Below are positions 1 through 6,899 of a stretch of 12,609 nucleotides of DNA, one piece after another (the first letter of the stretch is position 1; each line of letters starts with the position of its first letter). Below the pieces are notes generated by a model. The model made no database searches and was not told the origin of the DNA. It saw only the letters and a program-made list of their open reading frames with translations. Source of the stretch: Bacteroidales bacterium UBA5072 (GTDB lineage Bacteria > Bacteroidota > Bacteroidia > Bacteroidales > UBA10428); NCBI GenBank assembly GCA_002415855.1, contig DIAS01000142.1, positions 1 through 12,609 on the forward strand, in the 5' to 3' direction. A program made the translations under genes and the position numbers.

Positions 1-189
1 AATATGCATTCCATCCCAGGGAACATCCTCATCTGCCAATGCCCGAAGCATTCTCCACGGGGTTTTACCCCCACTGACCGCGATAATGAAACAACCGCGC
101 AAAGCAACGGCTTTGCGGGCCTCATCGGCAATTATTGAAGCTGCCTTTTGAGCCACATCAGCTGCATTGTCAAGTATTTCTATCTTCAT
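1..189 (-). CDS. pgl: 6-phosphogluconolactonase, N-terminal part (runs off the left edge)
   Basis: This enzyme hydrolyses 6-phospho-D-glucono-1,5-lactone to 6-phosphogluconate, the second step of the oxidative pentose phosphate pathway, in the cytoplasm. Only the first 63 codons are inside the window. They read MKIEILDNAADVAQKAA followed by a helix and then the strand-loop FIIAVSGGKTPWRMLRALAD and EDVPWDGMHI. The SGGKTP loop followed by WxML and the VPWD segment is the phosphate-binding start of the glucosamine-6-phosphate isomerase/6-phosphogluconolactonase fold, in the form usual for stand-alone lactonases. The ATG at 189 starts the conserved region directly. The gene is divergent from the 478-2698 genes and is not obviously linked to them. 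The sister families (glucosamine-6-phosphate deaminase) have a different loop context, so I prefer lactonase; the rest of the gene is needed to be sure. Confidence 0.82.
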   Translation of the reverse strand, partial: MKIEILDNAADVAQKAASIIADEARKAVALRGCFIIAVSGGKTPWRMLRALADEDVPWDGMHI

Positions 190-288
190 TACAGGAATTT
201 TGCCGGGTAACAAATGCACAGTCAGTCCTATCCGGAAAGATAAATTTATTATATTTTTCCTGAATTTGTTTCTTCCTCTGCATATTGC

Positions 289-399
289 CTGGGTGTATTT
301 TACCGGGAACCGGAGGCCTATAACAGCTGGAAAGGATATCAGCTTGGGGCATTCGATAACAGCGGTAAACCGACCGAAGCACTCGACGCATTCAAATAA
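289..399 (+). pseudogene. remnant of a GH53 endo-beta-1,4-galactanase C-terminus
   Basis: In the frame ending at the TAA of 397-399 the sequence reads LGVFYREPEAYNSWKGYQ, then LGAFDNSGKPTEALDAFK and stop. From memory this closely resembles the very end of Bacteroidetes arabinogalactan endo-1,4-beta-galactosidases (GH53), which finish with an FYWEP strand and a GAFD..GKPT.ALDAF segment. The frame is closed by a stop at 241-243, and the residues before about 289 (YIFPEFVSSSAYC) look random, so almost the whole catalytic barrel is missing. The usual Trp of FYWEP is Arg here (a TGG to CGG change would do it), which fits loss of selection. The enzyme would have cut beta-1,4-galactan side chains of pectin. 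It is a dead gene end left by a deletion. The family name is my recognition of a short segment and could be another clan-A hydrolase. Confidence 0.55.
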
Positions 400-447
400 A
401 TAGAACAAGAATTACGGTCATGACAGATGACCTAAGGGATAAACCGT

Positions 448-455
448 TATTTTTG
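448..455 (+). promoter_or_regulatory. possible Bacteroidetes -7 promoter box (TATTTTTG)
   Basis: TATTTTTG matches the Bacteroidetes -7 consensus TAnnTTTG exactly and lies 22 bases before the ATG at 478. No clear TTTG box is seen at the usual distance upstream, so the call is tentative. It would drive the 478-2698 genes. Confidence 0.3.
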
Positions 456-477
456 TCAGGCAAATACCTTCTCCGTC

Positions 478-1026
478 ATGACCCATCTTGAGACATTAAA
501 AAACCTCGTACTTGCTCCCTATATCCTGAAAGCAACAGCTTTGATCGGGGTACAACGGAAAGTAGGAGGTAACCAGTTCCGGCATTGTTTTTCCACGCTG
601 GGGATCCTGCTTGATTACAAGTTCTTCAACGACAGTGTGCTGCTGAAAGCCTCTCTTCTTCACGATCTTCTGGAAGATCTTCCGGAAACCCAGGTAGATG
701 AGATCAGGTGGATCGATAATGAAGGTAATCAGGTGGTTGAACTTGTTTTGGAAGTAACCCGGCAAAAGGGTGAAACCAAGATTCTATTCCTGCAACGGAT
801 TCTTAACACCGGTTCACGGCGAGCCCTGTTGCTGAAGTGCGCCGACAGGATCAGCAATCTCACAGACCTTCACCGTGACACGCATACCGATGAGAGTATT
901 TCTGATTACCTTGATCAGACCGAAAAGTATGTGGTCCCGATGGCAGAGAAAGTAAATGCCGATATGGTCATTGAGTTAACGGACCTTATTGTCAGAAGGA
1001 GAGAAATCCTGAAAGTAATTGACTAA
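478..1026 (+). CDS. small RelA/SpoT-type HD domain phosphohydrolase (alarmone hydrolase-like)
   Basis: The 182-residue protein consists only of an HD hydrolase domain of the RelA/SpoT/Mesh1 type; no synthetase, TGS or ACT domain follows. The metal and catalytic signature is complete: His36 in the QFRH segment, His62-Asp63 and Glu66-Asp67 in LLHDLLEDLP, the VTRQKGETK turn at 93-101, and Asp123 with Asn127 in LLLKCADRISNL. In SpoT and Mesh1 these positions bind Mn2+ and attack the 3'-pyrophosphate of (p)ppGpp, so removal of that pyrophosphate is the likely reaction, acting in the cytosol. The substrate is inferred; some members of the group act on other nucleotides such as NADPH. It is followed after 36 bases by a DUF169 gene on the same strand, probably in one transcript. 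The ATG at 478 was chosen because the domain begins soon after it and an exact TAnnTTTG box precedes it. Confidence 0.8.
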   Translation: MTHLETLKNLVLAPYILKATALIGVQRKVGGNQFRHCFSTLGILLDYKFFNDSVLLKASLLHDLLEDLPETQVDEIRWIDNEGNQVVELVLEVTRQKGETKILFLQRILNTGSRRALLLKCADRISNLTDLHRDTHTDESISDYLDQTEKYVVPMAEKVNADMVIELTDLIVRRREILKVID

Positions 1027-1062
1027 GCTGATACCTGAAAATAGCACAATGATACCATCATC

Positions 1063-1809
1063 ATGAAAACGGAATTAAAAGACCAGTTTCTTATACACTG
1101 GAAAAAGTATTTCAGCACTGCGGAGCTTCCCATAGTATTCTATTATACGACCGGTGATGGCGGAGCGGAGCGTGCTGAAAAACCGAAGGGAAGAAGTTGC
1201 CTTATCTGTGAACTGGCAAAGGTAAGAAATGGCAGATCGGTATACTACAATATTGATTCGCTGGCCTGCGGCGGGGCCAGAAGATATCTCGGATATACCG
1301 ATACTATGAGACCTGGTTTCGAGTATTTTCTGTCATGCGGAAATGATCAACTGGAAGGCGAAAGGTATATCAGGACTCCGGAAATGGTCGGGGAGTTTAT
1401 GAAAAATCAGAAGACGCTGCCGATTGATGGTAAAAACATCGTGTTCAAACGATGGGACAAGCTTGAAGTTCATGATGATCCGGATGTTGTGATCTTCTTT
1501 GCCAAACCCGATGTATTATCCGGATTATTTACACTGGCCAACTTTGACCAGACTGAACCCAACGGAACCATTACCCCGTTCGGCGCAGGTTGCGGCACCA
1601 TTATCCATTACCCGTACCTGGAAAGCCTGTCGGAAAGACAGAGGGCAGTTATTGGTATGTTTGATCCATCGGCACGGCCCTGTGTACCGGAAAATGATCT
1701 CACCTTTGCGGTGCCGATGAAAAGATTTGAGCGCATGATTGGTTATATGGAAGAGAGTTTTCTGATTACCGATACATGGACAACTGTCAGGAACCGGATA
1801 AAAGCATAA
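1063..1809 (+). CDS. DUF169 family protein
   Basis: The 248-residue protein belongs to the DUF169 family (COG2043), whose biochemical function is unknown to me. Visible hallmarks are RSCLICELAKVRNGRSVYYN (residues 44-63), which holds a CxxC pair (Cys46, Cys49), CGGARRYLGYTDTMRPGFE (69-87), an FFAKPDVLSG strand in the middle, and a cysteine-containing GAGCGTII turn near residue 177. There is no signal peptide or membrane segment, so it is cytosolic. Six cysteines in all (46, 49, 69, 92, 177, 207) could suggest metal or cofactor binding, but I cannot show that. It sits between the HD hydrolase gene and a DUF1295 gene, with only 10 bases to the latter, so the two are likely cotranscribed. The length is normal for the family and the frame is intact. 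Confidence 0.75.
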   Translation: MKTELKDQFLIHWKKYFSTAELPIVFYYTTGDGGAERAEKPKGRSCLICELAKVRNGRSVYYNIDSLACGGARRYLGYTDTMRPGFEYFLSCGNDQLEGERYIRTPEMVGEFMKNQKTLPIDGKNIVFKRWDKLEVHDDPDVVIFFAKPDVLSGLFTLANFDQTEPNGTITPFGAGCGTIIHYPYLESLSERQRAVIGMFDPSARPCVPENDLTFAVPMKRFERMIGYMEESFLITDTWTTVRNRIKA

Positions 1810-1819
1810 TTTTCAACCC

Positions 1820-2698
1820 ATGTTCAGCGAATTGGATACTTCTTTTCAACACCTTATCAGCCAGTGGTTTATCCTCATGGCGGCGGTGGTTGTTTTGTGT
1901 TTTCTGGTAAGCGAGATCACCCGCAATTACAGTCAGGTGGATAAGCTGTGGAGCCTGATGCCCGTTGCTTACAGCTGGATGGCAGCGGTCTCTTTCCCTT
2001 CACCGCGGTTGTTTCTGATGGCTATTCTGGTTACCCTGTGGGGTCTGCGTCTGAGCTATAATTTCTACCGGAAGGGCGGCTACAACATTATTCCATGGAA
2101 AGGTACGGAGGATTACCGGTGGCAGATCATGCGATATAACCCTGTGCTGAAAGGAAGGATAAGATTCGGACTGTTCAACCTGTTCTTTATTTCGCTTTAC
2201 CAGAATCTGCTGATCCTCCTGTTTTCATCCCCCTTGCTGCCGGCATCCTTATATCACGATCAGCCCCTGACTGGAGTTGACCTTATTGCAGCCATCCTGG
2301 TACTTACTTTTGTGATCATCGAAAGCATTGCAGACAACCAACAGTTCAGGTTTCATCAGGAAAAGCAAATTGGAGGATTCAATGAAAAGCACTATACAGC
2401 ATCTTTAAAGAAGGGCTTTTTAACCGAGGGATTATGGCGGTATGTCAGGCATCCGAACTTTGCTGCTGAACAAGGAATGTGGATCAGTTTTTACCTTTTT
2501 GGTGTGGCGGCCTCCGGACAATGGATCAATCCGACACTTGCGGGATGTGTCTTACTGGTTCTGCTGTTTGCAGGAAGCACCTGGTTAACCGAAGGCATCA
2601 GCAGCCGGAAGTATCCCGATTATGCTGTTTATCAGAAAGAAGTACCGAAATTCATACCACGGATCAGGGATCTGATCAGGAATCAAAGAAAGTCCTGA
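1820..2698 (+). CDS. DUF1295 (steroid 5-alpha-reductase-like) integral membrane protein
   Basis: The 292-residue protein has several hydrophobic segments (about residues 12-30, 45-78, 115-140, 150-170, 213-255) and ends with a charged tail. The N-terminal QVDKLWSLMPVAYSW and LVTLWGLRLSYNFYRKGGYN segments, followed by WRYVRHPNFAAEQGMWISFY at about residues 206-225 and a KYPDYAVYQKEVPKFIP tail, are the signature of the DUF1295 family. This family is related to the steroid 5-alpha-reductase C-terminal domain and to isoprenylcysteine methyltransferases. The RHPN region is the expected NADPH-binding region of that superfamily. Its substrate in bacteria is not established; a reductase acting on a lipid or polyprenoid in the inner membrane is an inference. 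It begins 10 bases after the DUF169 stop, so the two are probably cotranscribed. Confidence 0.85.
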   Translation: MFSELDTSFQHLISQWFILMAAVVVLCFLVSEITRNYSQVDKLWSLMPVAYSWMAAVSFPSPRLFLMAILVTLWGLRLSYNFYRKGGYNIIPWKGTEDYRWQIMRYNPVLKGRIRFGLFNLFFISLYQNLLILLFSSPLLPASLYHDQPLTGVDLIAAILVLTFVIIESIADNQQFRFHQEKQIGGFNEKHYTASLKKGFLTEGLWRYVRHPNFAAEQGMWISFYLFGVAASGQWINPTLAGCVLLVLLFAGSTWLTEGISSRKYPDYAVYQKEVPKFIPRIRDLIRNQRKS

Positions 2699-2714
2699 GA
2701 TGTATTAAAACAAA

Positions 2715-2745
2715 TGTCCGGCTGAGGTTATGCTGCAGCCGGACA
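2715..2745 (-). terminator. intrinsic terminator of the lipoprotein gene
   Basis: TGTCCGGCTG (2715-2724) and CAGCCGGACA (2736-2745) form a perfect 10-bp stem with an 11-base loop. Read on the minus strand the stem lies about 22 bases after the lipoprotein stop and is followed by TTTGTTTTAATA, a usable U-rich tract. On the plus strand the stem is followed by AAAAGAAG and would only be a hairpin at the end of the DUF1295 transcript. Confidence 0.65.
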
Positions 2746-2766
2746 AAAGAAGCAACCAGAGCCTTA

Positions 2767-3315
2767 TTATTTTACAACGGCTTTGTCCAGATTCACGAAT
2801 TTGGAAACCGCATCAAAATCACTGATATCTACCATGCTTTTTAAGGTAGCCAGCGGGATTCCTTCGACGATCACCACCTTGAAAGACATCAGTGATTCGG
2901 GAGCATAGGTATCATTAACCCCGTCAAATACTTCTTTGTAGATCAAATCAATACCCCCCAGGTAGGCATCATAATCCATATAGATGGTCAGGGCGTTGTC
3001 AACATAAGTATACGGAAGCATGTTAAAGCTTATTGGATCGATTTCAATCAAGCGGTATACCAATACTGCGCCTTCGTAATAAATGGTCTCGGTTATTTCG
3101 GGGACATCAAGAAATACATCGTAACCGTCTGCATTTCCAGACCATTCGTTAGGTTCAACATCATAGATTGCGGAATAAGCAAAGGCCGTCCCATCATATC
3201 CCGGAGGGCCCATAGGTCCTACTGGTCCGGTACACTGTGCAAGCACTATCAGCAAAGCCAGTAATGCAGCAATTCTGATCAAACTACCAGCTGTTTGTTG
3301 TTTTTTAGTTTTCAT
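2767..3315 (-). CDS. small lipoprotein with collagen-like GXY triplets after the lipobox
   Basis: The 182-residue product starts MKTKKQQTAGSLIRIAALLA and has a hydrophobic stretch ending VLAQC, so Cys28 is the probable lipidated residue. The lipobox is slightly off consensus, with Gln at -1. Directly after it come four collagen-like triplets, GPVGPMGPPGYDG (residues 30-42), then a beta-rich domain of about 140 residues with many aromatic and acidic residues that I do not recognise. Short GXY runs just behind the lipid anchor are common in Bacteroidetes lipoproteins and probably act as a stiff spacer. A surface or periplasmic location follows from the anchor; the function is unknown. It is a single-gene transcript with its own terminator, divergent from the GH97 gene across a 202-base intergenic region. 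Confidence 0.8.
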   Translation of the reverse strand: MKTKKQQTAGSLIRIAALLALLIVLAQCTGPVGPMGPPGYDGTAFAYSAIYDVEPNEWSGNADGYDVFLDVPEITETIYYEGAVLVYRLIEIDPISFNMLPYTYVDNALTIYMDYDAYLGGIDLIYKEVFDGVNDTYAPESLMSFKVVIVEGIPLATLKSMVDISDFDAVSKFVNLDKAVVK

Positions 3316-3379
3316 AGGTCGCGTGTTTGAGATTATAATTATTTAATCAATAATCATACCAGCATTATTTACGCAACAA

Positions 3380-3399
3380 TTGCCATCGGGTTATGGCAA
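3380..3399. promoter_or_regulatory. operator-like palindrome between lipoprotein and GH97 genes
   Basis: TTGCCAT and ATGGCAA form a perfect 7-bp inverted repeat around a 6-base spacer, 20 bases in total, in the divergent intergenic region. The symmetry and position suit a dimeric regulator acting on one or both genes. The rest of 3316-3517 is AT-rich, with TATTTTTATATAAC near 3450 that could serve a promoter, but no box matches the Bacteroidetes consensus exactly. Confidence 0.35.
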
Positions 3400-3517
3400 A
3401 TAAGATGGGCATTGTTCTTTGAATGGCGAATGTTTTAATAAAATTAGTGGTATTTTTATATAACTGTTGTCGTGTATGGGTATATTGCCTAATTGCTTCA
3501 TATTAACATATTTGAAC

Positions 3518-5491
3518 ATGAGAAAACTTGCGATTTTGTTACTGGCCTTCAGCTTCTGCAGTACCACGGCCCTTCTTGCCCAGAAGATAAGTACATTTAA
3601 GATCCAATCACCCGACAAAAACATCACCCTGGTGGTGGATGCCGCTTCAGGACTGCAGTGGTCCGTGCAGCACAAAGGCCAGGAGGTGCTGGCCCCTTCC
3701 GCCATTTCCCTGCAAACCGGCGAGGGTGAAGTGCTGGGGAATCCGGTAGTGGTTCAATCCTCCAGGATCCAGGAGGGTAATACCGAAATAAAGGCGATCA
3801 ATTATAAAAAGGCGGTTATTCCCGACAAGTATCAGCAGCTTACCCTGCAGTGCAAAGGGAACTATGGCATGATCTTCAGGGTTTATAACGATGCGGTGGC
3901 CTACCGCTTTTTTACCACGCGAAAAGGTGAAATCATCATCAAAAACGAGGAAGCCAATTTCAATTTCACTGCCGATCACATTGCCTTCATCCCTTACATG
4001 TGGGACTACAGGGATGGCAGGATCTTCAATTGCTCCTTCGAGTCACTTTACACAGTACAGCATATATCGCAATTCAGGCCTGATTCACTGGCATTCCTCC
4101 CGCTTCTCGTGGATCTGGGGAATGGCAAAAAAGCGGTGATCCTGGAGGCAGACCTGGAAGATTATCCGGGTATGTTTTTGAACATCAATGATACCCGCAA
4201 AGGATTTATGGGCGTATTTGCCCCGTACCCGAATGAAGAGAAACAGTTCGGAATCAATTATATCCCGGTGAAACGGGCGGAATACATTGCTAAAACAAGC
4301 GGTACCCGCAGTTTTCCCTGGAGAGTGCTGGCGATCAGTGAACAGGACAGGGAGTTGCTGAACAACGATATCGTGCAGAAGCTGGCCTCACCCCCCAGGA
4401 TTGATGACGTATCCTGGATCAAACCGGGGCAGGTAGCCTGGGATTGGTGGAACGACTGGAATATTTCCGGTGTGGATTTCAGGGCGGGTATCAACACAGC
4501 AACGTACAAATACTACATTGATTTTGCTTCTGCAAGCCACATCCCCTATATCATCATGGATGCCGGCTGGTCCGATTCCCAGGACCTTACCAGGAGCATA
4601 CCCGACATCGACCTGCAGAAAATCATAGCCCATGGAAACGCAAAGGGGGTTGGCGTGATCCTCTGGGTTGGATGGCGGCAGCTGGTCGAACAGATAGACA
4701 GCGTATTTCCTTTTTATGCAAAGATGGGCATCAAAGGATTCAAGGTTGACTTTTTTGACCGGGATGATCAGCTGGCAGTGGCTTCCACTTATGAAATAGC
4801 CAGGAAGGCTGCTGAAAACAAGCTGATGGTTGATTACCATGGGATCTTTAAACCAACAGGTTTGCAGAGAACCTATCCCAACCTGGTAGGAGTTGAGGGT
4901 GTCAAGGGCATGGAAAATGTAAAATGGGCCTTTGAGGATGTGCCCCGGTACGATGTGACATTACCCTATACCAGGATGATGGCAGGTCTGATGGATTATA
5001 CACCCGGGGCCATGAGAAATGCCATCAGGGATAATTTCAGGCCCATCAATTCAAATCCCATGAGCCAGGGTACACGTTGTCACCAGCTGGCCATGTATGT
5101 GGTCTTTGAAGTACCGCTGCAAATGCTGTCGGATAATCCAACCAGTTACATGAAGGAGCAGGAATGCACGGACTTTATTACAAAGATACCCACCGTGTTT
5201 GATGAAATTGTTCCACTCGATGGCAAGGTTGGCGAGTATGTTGCTCTTGCACGCCGCAGGGGTGATACCTGGTACATAGGAGCCATGACCAACTGGGACA
5301 GGCGGGAGCTGACCCTTGATCTTTCGTTTCTGCCGCCGGGAGAGTACAAAGCCACAATTTTCAGGGATGGCCTGAACGCCGACCGTGATGCAACCGACTA
5401 TAAAAAGGAGGCAGGCAAGGTTTCAGCTGGTGATCAGCTGAAGATCTCGCTGGCACCGGGAGGGGGCTGGGCCGCAATTATTCAGAAATGA
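3518..5491 (+). CDS. secreted GH97 family glycosidase (retaining alpha-galactosidase-type predicted)
   Basis: The 657-residue enzyme carries a clear Sec signal peptide (MRKLAILLLAFSFCSTTALLAQ), so it is periplasmic or outer-membrane associated. It has the GH97 layout: an N-terminal beta-sandwich (about 25-290), a catalytic barrel from about PGQVAWDWWNDWNISGVDF to residue 560, and a C-terminal beta domain ending in GGGWAAII. Key segments are IIMDAGW, VGVILWVGWR, GFKVDFFDRDDQ and NLVGVEGVKGMEN. Asp411 in KVDFF sits where retaining GH97 alpha-galactosidases have their nucleophile, and Glu460 in VEGVKGME is the likely acid/base; inverting SusB-type enzymes lack an acid at the first site (from memory). 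An in-frame ATG at 3467 would add 17 residues before the signal peptide and is unlikely. The gene stands alone and ends 8 bases from the convergent radical SAM gene, with no terminator visible. No SusC/SusD pair is in the window. Confidence 0.92.
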   Translation: MRKLAILLLAFSFCSTTALLAQKISTFKIQSPDKNITLVVDAASGLQWSVQHKGQEVLAPSAISLQTGEGEVLGNPVVVQSSRIQEGNTEIKAINYKKAVIPDKYQQLTLQCKGNYGMIFRVYNDAVAYRFFTTRKGEIIIKNEEANFNFTADHIAFIPYMWDYRDGRIFNCSFESLYTVQHISQFRPDSLAFLPLLVDLGNGKKAVILEADLEDYPGMFLNINDTRKGFMGVFAPYPNEEKQFGINYIPVKRAEYIAKTSGTRSFPWRVLAISEQDRELLNNDIVQKLASPPRIDDVSWIKPGQVAWDWWNDWNISGVDFRAGINTATYKYYIDFASASHIPYIIMDAGWSDSQDLTRSIPDIDLQKIIAHGNAKGVGVILWVGWRQLVEQIDSVFPFYAKMGIKGFKVDFFDRDDQLAVASTYEIARKAAENKLMVDYHGIFKPTGLQRTYPNLVGVEGVKGMENVKWAFEDVPRYDVTLPYTRMMAGLMDYTPGAMRNAIRDNFRPINSNPMSQGTRCHQLAMYVVFEVPLQMLSDNPTSYMKEQECTDFITKIPTVFDEIVPLDGKVGEYVALARRRGDTWYIGAMTNWDRRELTLDLSFLPPGEYKATIFRDGLNADRDATDYKKEAGKVSAGDQLKISLAPGGGWAAIIQK

Positions 5492-5499
5492 AATAATGC

Positions 5500-6885
5500 C
5501 TATACAGGATAAGTTTCCAGCCGGTCTGATGCCTGGCTGTTGATTTTCACCAGCGACTCCGGCGACTGCATCAATCCGTCGGGCAATCCATCAAGTTCAA
5601 GATTGACCAGCAGGGTAAATGCAGAAATAAGCCGTGTTTGCCGGCAGAAGTCGTCATAGTTTACACTGCAACCGGGAGGGGTGATTCCCACGTGACATCC
5701 TCCTGAGCAAGACCATTGACAAAAACAACCTGCACATCTGGGTTTATTCTCTACCATGCCCCGGATAGCTGAAATTTTTGTTTCCTCCAGCTGAACCCTG
5801 CCGTTTTTACCAACCTGGCCGAAATCAAGGTCAAGGCCGGCATTCTTCCAGCGTTCCGGCAGCAGGTAACAATTGCTGATGCGTCCGTCGGGCGAAACAA
5901 TAGCCGTGTCTTTGCCGACAGGGCATGAACTCACACCGGGCCGGTCCGTAATGTCGGAGGCATATACCACCTCAATGCCATAGTCCAGGGCAATTTTCCT
6001 GGACCGGTGGAAATGCACTGCAAAATCTACAGGATCGGGGGGGAACAGTCCGGCAGCCTTTGTTTGTGATGTAGCACACAAAACCTCAAAATTGATCGTT
6101 GAAAGGCGGAGATTCTTGCAGAACCACGCTGTGATCTCCTCCATTCTCAATACATTTAACCGGCTGATGCAGCAACGAATACAAAGTTCAGCATTTGAAC
6201 TGCCAATAATTTTGGCAGTTTCAACAGCGTTCTCATAACTTCCGCGGTTGCCTTTCAGCGGACGATGCTTATCGTGAATTTCCTGAAAACCGTCCAGTGA
6301 AAGTACAACCTTGTTAAAGTACACACCAAGAAACCGGGCATCAGCAGCGATGAACTGCCCGTTGGTAGAAATTTCAAAGTAAGGAATCAGGTCATGTTTC
6401 ATGGCAACGAGTCGCGCCCTGTGGACAACAACCTCTATGACATCACGAGCCACCATGGGTTCTCCGCCGAAGAAGTGAATATCCAGCATGTTTCTTTGCT
6501 GTGACCGCACGATTTCGGCATACCAATCAACGGCTTTGGCGGCCAAATCATAGGACATTTTTGCCCCGGAGGCTTTGTCGGCCCCAAAATCGCAATAGTT
6601 GCAGGCTCCATTGCATGACCGGGTAGGAATGATGCCGAGAAATTCAGGATTCAGACTGCCGGTTTTCCGGGCAGGAACCTGTTCCGGAGAATGAATAAGT
6701 TCCCTGGCCAGTTCATGTAGTTTAGATTCCTTGTTTTCCGGGTTCCCGGAGGCTGAATGCAACAACTTCTTTAATTCCGAAACGCCCCTACGGTTGATCA
6801 ATGCTGAAATGCCTTTCAAAGGCGCATAAACGAGATAATTGCTGTTTACGGGGATGATAAAAATATCGCTGAAATCGGGATTCAT
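5500..6885 (-). CDS. radical SAM/SPASM peptide-modifying enzyme A (last gene of the cluster)
   Basis: The 461-residue protein has the radical SAM cluster motif CNGACNYC (Cys91, Cys95, Cys98), a GGEP motif at 140-143, the barrel strands EISTNGQ and VVLSLDGF, and a complete SPASM domain for extra iron-sulfur clusters: Cys321, a DGRISNC turn (Cys339), Cys384-x2-Cys387-x5-Cys393-x3-Cys397, Cys406 and Cys414. SPASM enzymes of this kind usually alter ribosomal peptides, for example by thioether or C-C crosslinks. The N-terminus (DIFIIP, YLVYAPLKGISALIN) is clearly related to the other radical SAM protein of the cluster. I chose the ATG at 6885, 14 bases after the stop of the WD40 gene; an upstream in-frame ATG at 6990 would run through the coding end of that gene and lacks this shared N-terminus. 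The likely substrate is the C-terminal tail of the WD40 lipoprotein just upstream, which is inference. Confidence 0.9.
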   Translation of the reverse strand: MNPDFSDIFIIPVNSNYLVYAPLKGISALINRRGVSELKKLLHSASGNPENKESKLHELARELIHSPEQVPARKTGSLNPEFLGIIPTRSCNGACNYCDFGADKASGAKMSYDLAAKAVDWYAEIVRSQQRNMLDIHFFGGEPMVARDVIEVVVHRARLVAMKHDLIPYFEISTNGQFIAADARFLGVYFNKVVLSLDGFQEIHDKHRPLKGNRGSYENAVETAKIIGSSNAELCIRCCISRLNVLRMEEITAWFCKNLRLSTINFEVLCATSQTKAAGLFPPDPVDFAVHFHRSRKIALDYGIEVVYASDITDRPGVSSCPVGKDTAIVSPDGRISNCYLLPERWKNAGLDLDFGQVGKNGRVQLEETKISAIRGMVENKPRCAGCFCQWSCSGGCHVGITPPGCSVNYDDFCRQTRLISAFTLLVNLELDGLPDGLMQSPESLVKINSQASDRLETYPV

Positions 6886-6899
6886 GTCCGCACTGTGTT

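Noticed and set aside
167..403. Plus-strand open frame of 78 codons at the left side
   Set aside because: It overlaps the start of the lactonase gene, and the recognisable GH53-like residues lie in a different frame of the same stretch.
2479..2844. Plus-strand frame over the end of the DUF1295 gene
   Set aside because: It overlaps the conserved end of the DUF1295 protein and runs through the terminator hairpin; the translation shows no family features.
3467..3517. Earlier in-frame start of the GH97 gene
   Set aside because: It would put 17 residues before a complete signal peptide; the ATG at 3518 gives a normal signal peptide.
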